A stretch of 64,000 nucleotides of DNA from Whitmania pigra (taxonomy: Eukaryota > Annelida > Clitellata > Hirudinida > Haemopidae), in assembly GCA_021613335.1 (NCBI GenBank), contig JAJTWR010000251.1:1846001-1910000 (forward strand), written 5' to 3'. Positions within the stretch are counted from its first letter, which is position 1, and each line of letters opens with the position of its first letter. The notes beneath the pieces were generated by a model. The model did not search any database. It worked only from the letters and a program-made list of their open reading frames with translations, and was not told where the DNA came from. The position numbers and the translations under genes are program-made. Positions 54,573 through 64,000 of the stretch are shown here, one piece after another.

Positions 54573-55054
54573 TTCTAGACTTTAAGAAGTTGAATTTTCG
54601 TATATCAAATCGTCAAAACTCACAACTCAATACATGAAGCGAATCAACAAAGTTACAATTGGCGCCGTAAATAAGTTAAATCATTTGTTTTTTTTTAATT
54701 TATAAAATATTTTGCCTGTGTTAATATAAAATTTTACCGAAATATCACAAACTCAAAAATAAAAGCAATCTCTTAAAACTGCTAATAATAGACACTTTTG
54801 CGAAACATTTAGCGAACAAACGACGAATTAACCGCGGCGTGACCTATAATATCCATAACTCTCTACCTGATATGGAATCGCTAACCCAACCCAAAAACGT
54901 TTGCAAGTCACAAAAAGATGACAGAAGTAGCCGAACAAAGTCAAATTTAATCCACTTATCGGAAATATCACATTAACTAAATTTATTAATGTTCAAACAG
55001 AGCGTGAATCTATATCAACAATCATATATAAAGCCACAATAAACAATGTAATTG

Positions 55055-58000
55055 TCAGTGAGATGTTAGTGTTACTTCACAACTGCCGGGGGTGCCATCC
55101 TGCCTTTTGGGATTTTCCACAGCATCAACCAGCGTTTCTGGCAATTTGAAATCGTTATGCTCAACATCCTGTGGCACAATTTGTTTGTTTTCTGATTTTC
55201 TGCTTTTCTTTCTACCTTTATTTTCTTTCTTTTGGGTGCCTTTTGGAACGGACACTTCAACATTTTTATCAAATGCATTCCCTCCAACTTTAACATCATC
55301 GTGCCTTGGCTCATGATACTTTCTGAGCCTGACATGCCAAGCTATGCTGGTTACAGCACTGATGGTCCTGAATTGGTGGATGACCTTCCTTGGAATGAAG
55401 TAGACGTCGTTATCCCTGAGCCGCAGAGTGGAGAACCTGATGCCCTCTCTGGCCAGCTGGTTTAGGCGAGCTTCATCTACCCATGTAATGCACTTTTGGG
55501 AAGTTTAAAATAAGTTAATTTTAACTATTGCAGTATTGATCAGAGACATAACTAAAACATATATGTATACTTCCTAAACTGTCAATGATTGTAACAGAAT
55601 ATGAAATTGAAGGAGCTTAGATAAAAATATTTCTAGTGGCAATAACCACAACTAAAATTAGATATTTTTGTTTTGCTTCTCTGGGCCTACTCTCAACAAA
55701 ACCTAGAACCCTGTTCAGGAATGAACTAAACACAAGAACTGCAGCACTTAAACTTAAATGTCACTTAAACTCTGCCCTCAAGGTTACCCAAACTACACAA
55801 ATAAATAATAGTCTGTTACCTAATGCTCGCTAAAACTTATGCAGAATAGCATCGCTTTCATGTTCAAAATCTTAAAATGTTGATATTCAATTTATATATA
55901 CATAGTCAACATCTCCAAAAATCACCAGTTCATAAATTTACCTGAGTCATGGGTGGTTCATGAAGATCTAATTTAAGTTTGTCAACAAGAGCATCAAAGT
56001 TTTTGGGGTCAAAACATGTGACCTCCTTCACAACTCTATTGCTTCTACACCTGAAATTGCATTGATGCTACAAATGACATCACAAAAGCTTAACTGACGG
56101 AAACTCACATCTCTCCAGCATGCACAGCTTTGAGGAGACCAACAGCAGCAGTGGTCTTCTTCTCTAGGAAATCACCAACCTGGTCTGCATGGCACTTGGT
56201 TCTATCTTCTACTAATATCTCTCGTGATTCTCCACTCCTCGGAAGGTACATCAGATTCTTTAGTTCATTTATACCTCTGGAAGGACAGTGAAGTACTATT
56301 ATAAATTTGTATGCATAATATTCAATATGCATTCAGCTTATATATATGTTGTAAAAATTTGAGTTCACTCCAATTAACCCAAGTCCAAATTTATGCACCC
56401 ATAATGTAACAGCTATATGACAAACCTTTTTTTCTTGGTCGGTGACTTGGGCAGATCAACAGTTGGGATAACTTGTTCGCCGGGACGTGACCATAAGATA
56501 GGCCCATCATCGCTTGACTCACGGGGTGTACCTTCCAGGCATGATCTCTTACCCCAGGGCATCATGGCCTAGAATGAGAACATATTAAATAATTATAATA
56601 TTAAGTAATTAAATAATTAAGGCAAATTAAATCATTATAATATTAAGGACTTCCTTATTCGACCGACCTATCTGGTTGATTTTAATTCAAAGAGCTGCCA
56701 TCTAAGCATATTCTTGTTTTCTGCATTATACCTAGTGGATTTCTAAAAAAACATGTTGCAAAATTCTAGGGGCTGAATCATAGAACCATTGGCATTAGAT
56801 CAGTCACTCCCACAACAGCTTATTTCTCTTTAAAGGTCTCTGCAGGTTTCTTACTGACATATGCAGTCCAACCTGTGGTGCTCTATCAAACTGTATGACA
56901 GATTCAGAACTGTCAGAACAGTTATAGTCTGAGCATGCTTAATTACCTAAACATTAATTGGTGCCCATTTGGGTACATAACTTCATCAACAGAGAATTGT
57001 TTAAGAATTCATGTAACTTGCTATGTAACAAGTATTGCCTTAGAAGAGTAGTGATGCACCATCTTTATATTGTTTTCTTAACTCAAGAAATGTGCTCAAA
57101 TGAATACACTTATGAATTTTATTAAAAGCCATCATAACCTCGTACAAATTGAATTCAGATAACATCAGTCACCTTAATGAACTGGTTTGTTTCCAAGAGA
57201 TCAAGTACATCAGGAAAATAATCTCCACATTCCTCTGATTTTGCACCAACCAGGCTTACCTGTAAGAGTGGACCACACCTGTATGAATTAATAACTAATT
57301 CATAACTAGATCAAGCATGTTCCAGTAACACTGATGTAACATAAAAAAATAATGCAATTCTTTATAAATACATATAATTCACATCATATTTGCTTACATA
57401 TTACCAAATATTTGAAAATCCCCTCAAATGTAAAAAGGCAAAATAAAAATAAGTGCTCATCATAAAAACTTAAATTAATTATTTTAATTATTACTATTAC
57501 TTGATTATAAAATTTGTCATTTCTAAATGCAACATCCTCACAAATTATTTAATAATGCAATTACTTCACTGCAATTAAATCTTGATCTAAACATAAGAAC
57601 AAAGAAAATATTACATCAACAAATAAAATCTGCAAATGTAGGTGCACCTCAAATCATTGTAATTCGCAAAGATCAAATCTAAAAAATAAAATGCTTTTAC
57701 CTGTAAGTTCCAGCAGAATAGGTGGACTGCACAAGATGTCTGAAAGCATCCATTTTGAGAGTATCAATATCTGATTTTCCCATCATAGTCCTCTTCACTA
57801 TAAGGTTTGGGTATTTGTCAGCCATGTGCTCGAGGGGATCCGGGATGCAACGTCCCGAGTCGTGGACAACACCTAACACGTGACGAGGAAATCCGGGCGG
57901 ATCCTCCTCAAAAACGAAGTCCAGAAATTCCTCTAAAAACTCCTGGCGATCAGAAGGACTCAACCCATCAAGGTCATCCTGGTAGCAATGTACTGATAGG

Positions 58001-58410
58001 CAGTTCCCAGGATTGCTCTCATGTACAAAATACAAATGTTTAAACCTCAGATCAGATCTATCTTGTAGAGAAAGGGACTTCCTTCTGATATGATGGTCAA
58101 ACTCATCTTGGACCACAGGCATAGCTTTCACGTTAGTAATCAATGTCTTGGCTGTTGTAAGGCTATTGGCAAATTTTGGCTTCTTATCAAATACCCCATC
58201 AAGTTTTGTTTTCTTCCTTTCTGGGGAATTAGTGCAAAGTTTGTGCTTCTTTGAGTTATATGGCTTTGAATTGTGTGATTTGGTTTCCTGAACTAATTTA
58301 AGCTCTTGTTTGACATCGTTTCCGTCCAGCACGACGCTTACTTCAGGAAGATCCAGATGAACATGTGTAGACGTTGAAACTCTGCTCTTTTCCTTCTCCT
58401 TTTTAGTCAT
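55055..58410 (-). CDS. RSBN1: RSBN1/KDM9-like histone demethylase, 6 exons, 557 aa
   Basis: Exons: 58410-57701, 57278-57173, 56568-56426, 56276-56109, 56050-55942, 55492-55055. The start is the first in-frame ATG (58410); the frame is open to 58560, where a TTTTAG acceptor-like site suggests a 5' intron. The N-terminal 120 residues are basic and variable. The conserved core runs [25 protein letters not shown]-like [117 protein letters not shown] and [24 protein letters not shown]1 acts on H4K20me2 in the nucleus. The H-x-D of CHADQVG and the later IHQF histidine are candidate metal ligands of the JmjC-like fold. The tail is Lys-rich. Confidence 0.93.
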
Positions 58411-59136
58411 TGAATCGGAGATATACGCACGGAACGATTCATGAAACCCTTTTCGAATACGTGACCAACTAAACGTAAGCTTGGAAAATTCCAATAAATT
58501 ATTTAACCAATAACTTTGTGTCCCTAACCCTACATATCGGTCGAAACAATCTAAAATCAAAGAAAACCCTCATAACTACAATCACATTCGATGCAAAACA
58601 AATAAAAAGTAAATACTTTGAATTTGATAGTTATCGAATCCACGATTAAATGCTTTAATTGATGTGCATAAAAAAAATTTCTTTTATAAATAAAGGCTTT
58701 ACACAAATGTTATAATGTTACCGGTCATATATAAATCTAAACTGTTAGTGAGCCCTTAAGTAATACACATTTTAGAGAATGTTGCTAAATAATAAAGTAA
58801 TTTATTTAAATAAAAAAAATAAACTGTAATATTAGCCACTTCAGTTTTCATACCATATCATATATTTTAACACAAATTGTATTTTGTGAACAATCACAGT
58901 GTACGTTTAAATAGTACATCTTTATAACAAATTAAGCAAACATTTTATCGATTGGATGACTAATATTTTCTACATCCAACGTCTTTTTGGAAGGCTATCG
59001 GTGATTAACATCTGTTGTCTGTGGTATTTAATGGCGGATGTGGTGGTAGTACGTCTTTAGAGTTTTATTGTGGCTTTCACTGACTGTGTATTGGCGTTCG
59101 GATTCACAATTACATTAAAAAATTCGGCCTGGAAAT
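58411..59136. promoter_or_regulatory. Shared 5' flank of RSBN1 and Bicaudal-D
   Basis: A 726-bp region lies between two divergent start codons and must contain the promoters or 5' UTRs of both genes. It is AT-rich, and no TATA box or other element could be assigned with confidence. Confidence 0.45.
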
Positions 59137-61599
59137 ATGACCGAAGTTTTAGAACATGATGGTGAGATTGCCAGGCTTCGCCAGGAGCTTGACAAAGCCT
59201 GCCTTGAAAGGGTTCAAGCTGCCGAGTACGGTCTGGAAGTATTGAATCAAAAAGATCTCTTACAGCAACAGTATACAGATTTAGAATCTCAATTTGAAGT
59301 TGTGAAACACGAACTGGAATGTGTAAAGCAGGTACTTTTTTTAATATTTCTTTTTAAAAAATGGGAATAAAAAGTTCACAAATGGATTTCAAACAGAACT
59401 CACTGTTATTCAAGTGCAAATTGAAACAAATTTTATTGATTTGATAAAATTGTGATTTTGTGTTTTTCACATGCATAGAGCCTAAATCAAGCACAGAAAA
59501 GCAAGAAAAAGATTAGTGACATTGGCATCAACCAAGAAGAAAGCCTTCTTCAAGAATCTGCAGATAGAGAAGCTGAACTCTTGAAAAATATTGGTGATTT
59601 AGAGATTGAGTTGAGAAATTGCAAACATGCTGCTGAAAATTTGAAATCTGAAAATATGAAACTTAGCAACAATCTTGGAGATGTAAGGCATTCTTTAGAA
59701 CTGTCAGACCTGCAGAATCAGCAAATGCGGAAAGATTTGAAAGAGTATAAGTTCAGAGAAAGTCGAAACCTAGCTGATTATTCCGAGCTCGAAGATGAGA
59801 ATATCTCTCTTCAGAAACAAATAGCACAGCTGAAGCAATCACAAGTATTCTATGAGGCCATGAAGCATGAAAATAAAACTTTAAAAGAGGAGATTGATGA
59901 ATTTGGCATTGAGATTGTGGAGCTGGAAAAATTGAAAAAGATGACAGAAAAGAACTTGGAAGAAGCCCTTCAACTTTTGCAGACTGAGAGGGAGCAGAAA
60001 CATTCTCTCAAAAAGGAACTTGATCAGAGGATTGCATCTGAGTCTATTTTTAACCTGCAAATGTTATCTGGATTGTCATTCAATGCCCGTGAAGATGTTG
60101 AAGCTACTGAAACTTCAGACTTGAGAGATCACGAGTCAAATTACGATGCTTCTGTAGATGGAGAGGAGGGGGAAACTCAGAATGACATGTCACAGAGCAT
60201 TGTAGGGGACCTATTTTCTGAGATTCACATCACTGAAGTAAGGAAACTGGAACATCTAGTTGAAAAACTTAAAGATGACAATTCCAAACTCGAGGATTCC
60301 TTTCAAAATTCAAGTCAGGAAGTTGAGAAATTGCTTTCTGATCTCTCAGAAAAGAATGAAAGAATTGAGCAATTGAAGAGCCAGTTGGCTGAGTTGAAGC
60401 AAACTTCTATTTTTAATGAACTCGAAGGTGCTTTAGGTGATCACGATGATTTGGAAACGGATGTCGAGGTATTGAAGCGACGGCAACAGCAGCAAGATCT
60501 GAGGTACAGGCTTGCCTTAGAAGAAATCAAAGATCTGAGAAATCAAATAAATACCCCTGATACTATTGCTCGCTTGATTGATTCTCTAAGACAAAAGGAA
60601 TCTGAATTGAGGGAAGAGGTATCAACTCTTAGGGATGGACTCAGCAAATCTGAAGTGAGCAACTCAAACCTTCAAAATGACCTACAACTCATCACAAGAC
60701 TGGCTAATGAAGCTCAGTCTATCAACAACCACACACAAGATAGCTTGTCTAACATCACAAAAAACATTGCCAACATTTACTACCTCGTTTGTGAGGCAAT
60801 CAATGAAACGCCCGATCGCCTGATGCTCGAGCACGTTCGCGGTAAAAAGAACAGGACTTCAGAAAGTTTGGATGCGTCCGGTCAGGAGAGAAAAGAGAAA
60901 GGCGAAGAGACTACAAATGAGAAGATAGAAGAAAAACTGAATGATGAACAAGGGGATAAGGAGGACCCACTAAAGTGCAGTAAACTCCTCGAGACTATCA
61001 GCGATCAAGTGGCCTCTTTGGGACGTGTCGTCGAAAGATCGGTCGAGATGAATAGGCAAAAGAAGAAGGAAGAGCAAAATTCTTCCTCTCCTGGAGCTGA
61101 TGAAGTTCAAGAATTGCAAGAACAAGTGATGAAGCTGAAGGCCCAGCTGTCGACAAAGAGGGAACAAATTGCAACCCTTCGTAGCGTCCTCAAAGCTAAC
61201 AAAACCACTGCCGAGACTGCCCTCGCTTCGCTCAAACAAAAATACGAAGGCGAGAAGATATTCGTCACCGAGACCATGCAGAGGTTGAGGGCAGAACTGA
61301 AGAACCTGAAGGAAGAAGCCGTCAACTTTCAGTCAGTCAGAGGAATGTTTGCTCAGAGATGCGATGAATACGTCACTCAGTTAGAAGAGCAGAGGAGGCA
61401 ACTGATTGCTGCAGAAGAAGAAAAGAAAACTCTCAATTCCCTACTTAAGATGGCCATCCAGCAGAAACTCGCTCTGACACAAAAGCTAGAGGATTTAGAG
61501 TTTGACTGTGAGCGAAAATCCCTGAGACAACAGAAACCTATGAGATCGAGGCTCGGGAAAGTGAGTATTCTCCCGTTGAACGATGGCAAGAGGTCATAG
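59137..61599 (+). CDS. BICD: Bicaudal-D dynein adaptor, 2 exons, 771 aa
   Basis: Exons 59137-59331 and 59479-61599 join in phase 0. The start (EIARLRQELDKACLERVQAAEYGLEVL) matches the CC1 box region of BICD proteins, where the AAEYGL motif binds dynein light intermediate chain. Coiled coil covers most of the protein. The C-terminal region (KIFVTETMQRLRAELKNLKEE, RGMFAQRCDEYVTQLEEQRRQL, EEKKTLNSLLKMAIQQKLALTQKLEDLE) is the highly conserved cargo domain that binds Rab6 and other cargo in vertebrates and flies. BICD links dynein-dynactin to vesicles, mRNA and nuclei. It is slightly shorter than human BICD2 (824 aa). Unusually, 707 codons sit in one exon. Confidence 0.95.
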
Positions 61600-63589
61600 C
61601 TGTTAGATGATCAAGATTTTCTGTGGCATGCTTGTTTCTTTTTCTCAAATACCTCCGTTAACGTTCGTCCCTGCTCGTTGCCTGTTAAATTGCCTGTTTT
61701 ATTGGGTTTCTGTCATGATAAACAGTATCGAGCTTTAATTCCAAATTTAATATACCGAGTCATCAAGAAATTGTGAAAAATTTTATCTCTATCTTAAAAG
61801 CAATCATTGGCTTTTATTTTAAGTGGCATCTTTTAACTGTACCCACCTTCTCTGCAACACCATTTTTGTGTCTGGCTTTTAAGGGTACAGCGGTGATTGT
61901 CGCAGTCAGTCCATGCTTCGAGCATGGCTTTTTAAGTGGACTTTATGCTTGGAAATGGAATCATGTGATTTTCTTTCTGTTTATATTTAATTTTTGTAGA
62001 CTTCTATTTCTTTAAATTATTTTAGTCAACATTATTTATTTTTTGTGAATATAATAAGAAATGAGTTTATGTTCATATGTATATATATTTTTTTTCTACT
62101 TTTAGTTGGTGAAAAACATTTTGGATGATAGACTATAAATAGGATTCACAGTGGGTAAATGCTTCTTTGTAAATGTTTGGCATGCTGGCAAAATGTTTGT
62201 CTGGGTCGACTGCTTTTGACTTACATGCCTGATTTCAAAGCTAACTTTTTCATTTCATCATGGCATGTTAAATTTGTTCCATCATGTAATTCTTAGAAGT
62301 TTGTTTTTGTGATTAAATCTCTAACCTTGTTGTCTTTTGAAAACATGAGTAGTTCTAAGAGCTTACTTTATCACCTGGAATAATTCTGTAACTTTAGATT
62401 TTATTTCACTGAAGGAAACCATAGTTTCAGCTTCTTTGCGATCATTCATAAGCTCAAAATGATGGTTGTTTTTTTTCATTACTACCCATTTTAGCACTAA
62501 GTTGCTAATGTCATTGGAATGAATTTGTGTTGCATTGCTTATTCTGTTTTCACCAATTCACAAGCTAATGCATGTCTATTAAGCTTATGTAAAATTAATT
62601 TTAGAAAAAATAATGAGAGATAATAAATCAGTAGAGACTCACTGATACCACAGCAACTAGGACATTGCTGGGTAAAACAATAAGATCCCATTTTCTACGA
62701 CCAGTTTGTAATTTCTGCTATAATGAGTCTTCACAAGATGTTAGAGAAAATGAAATGCCTTTAGGAATCTTTAAACGCTTCTGAGTCTTGCAAATCACAA
62801 GGGAATGCTCCAAAATTATGAAAGTAATTGGAAAATTTTGCTTGTGGATTTTTGTGCACTAAGCATTTACAAGGCCCTGAGATTTTTGGGGGGTTCCTTA
62901 ATGTAGGCTCATTCTTATTTGCCACAAAAATGTTTATGCCAATAACTGAAACTAGTTGGACATTGATCAGATGAGAAAGCATCTTGATGCCATGCAGGGC
63001 TGTACTGATAAAATTTTAGAGTTTTTCCATTTGAATTGAATTTTTATTGCAGTAGACGAGGGACTGGGCAAGGCTTTGGAAGGTTCAGAAAAATCAGTGA
63101 AAGAATTCAAGATATTGGTTGGAATAGGTGTGCCAAAGACATCTGATATGTGGAGAATTTCATCATTATTGGGGAGGCTGGAGGGATCTTTGTTGCTCTC
63201 TCATAGGATAGCTTTGTTGCTGATTAAGTTCCTCCGTTGTTGAATGTCTGCTCGTGCCTGTGTATTTAAGTATCCGCTTGTCTGAGTTCGAGTGTGTCTG
63301 AATTTGTCTTTTTTCTGTCTCTTTGGATTGTAAATAGTGTGATATCGTCGAGCCTCAAATTAGTAGCAGAAACACTAATTGCCAATCATATCGAGCCACG
63401 CTCTTAACGCGAACAGTTCTTTCCACAATAAATTTGTCTCGGCTTTATTTTTTTTTTTTATATCGGTCTTCGGCGTGAGGGGACCGTTAAGAGAGTGCTC
63501 CTCGCAGTCAACAAGTTTATTGTAAAAAGATCTTTGAAAGCAGATCCCGAGGGAAATTGGCAAACCTTCAAAATCTACTCATAGTCGAT
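61600..63589. other. 3' flank of Bicaudal-D, no gene recognised
   Basis: Probable 3' UTR of BICD followed by AT-rich sequence. Short frames at 61773-62015 and 62761-62982 have no known motif. I found no RNA gene, long inverted repeat or further exon. Confidence 0.5.
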
Positions 63590-64000
63590 ATTTATTTATT
63601 TATTTATTACACAACAAATTGAAGAGTCATTCAATGACCACTTACACAAGTTTGGGTAAGTTCAACAAATTGTGCGCAAATGAAGTGCAGAAGCAAGTTC
63701 TTTAAATCGATAAGTATTTGTTAAGGTCAGTAGACGAGATGCAAGATTTGAATCGAGATAACGTTGAGGAGTTTATTACATCAAGAGGTAGGAAGTTCCA
63801 GGACTTGATGACCTGGTTGGTGAAAAAGTTCTGTCTGTTACTGGTGAGACACTTCTCTTGGCGTAGACGAAGGGGATGACCAGTATCAAGGCACCAGGGC
63901 ACAGGATATCTTGATATGTCGACAGGGAGCTGCCGGCTGATCCATCATACATTGTATTTAGTTACGGTGGCATTATAACAATATACTTTTTTATTGGCTT
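63590..64000 (-). mobile_element. LINE 3' end (reverse transcriptase tail)
   Basis: The minus-strand frame 63902-63702 reads LRLRQEKCLTSNRQNFFTNQ, then VIKSWNFLPLDVINSSTLSRFKSC. This is the standard C-terminus of LINE reverse transcriptases (RQNFF..R.VNSWN.LP..V..A.S...FK). A short ATTT-rich stretch after the stop, at 63590-63612, may be the 3' tail repeat. The rest of the element lies beyond or was lost. Confidence 0.75.

Overview
The window is nuclear DNA from an invertebrate animal. Genes are split by GT-AG introns, overall composition is strongly AT-rich, and there are no operons or prokaryotic signals. The gene set is animal-specific: a collagen/C1q protein, a peripherin-type tetraspanin, ATF2/ATF7, VIAAT, RSBN1 and Bicaudal-D. 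I cannot name the species. Compact intron-rich genes in AT-rich sequence, together with hAT, Tc1/mariner, LINE and Ty3/gypsy debris, would suit a cnidarian or another marine invertebrate, but this is a guess.

Layout, left to right. 1-11.1 kb: a collagen-C1q gene on the minus strand (exons at 1763-1974 and 6803-7193; its last exon is not found), with gypsy and LINE remnants and long TTA arrays. 11.2-19.8 kb: two plus-strand genes, a 295-residue peripherin/ROM1-like tetraspanin and a 12-exon ATF2/ATF7 bZIP factor. 19.8-22 kb: two small inverted-repeat elements. 22-27.7 kb: two tandem short-chain dehydrogenase genes with identical exon structure. 28.3-33.6 kb: VIAAT (SLC32-type) on the minus strand, whose 3.6-kb intron holds a tRNA-like SINE, a foldback element with long repeated arms, and a hAT MITE. 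33.7-36.5 kb: no gene recognised. 36.5-38.9 kb: an uninterrupted USP36/42-like deubiquitinase on the minus strand. 39.8-40.2 kb: a miniature Tc1-like element. 41.7-44.1 kb: an NBR1/p62-like autophagy receptor on the plus strand. 44.4-46.4 kb: MAK16 on the minus strand. 47.8-54.6 kb: a USP37-like deubiquitinase on the minus strand. 55.1-58.4 kb: RSBN1/KDM9 on the minus strand. 59.1-61.6 kb: Bicaudal-D on the plus strand. 61.6-64 kb: 3' flank and a LINE tail.

Most genes are unrelated housekeeping or cell-type genes. Loose functional links are ubiquitin and autophagy (USP36-like, NBR1/p62-like, USP37-like), ribosome biogenesis (MAK16, and USP36 in other animals), and chromatin or transcription (ATF2, RSBN1). 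Exon boundaries were worked out by hand from reading-frame continuity, splice dinucleotides and remembered family conservation. No alignment or database search was run. RSBN1 and Bicaudal-D are divergent neighbours, while NBR1/p62-MAK16 and SDR-VIAAT are convergent pairs.
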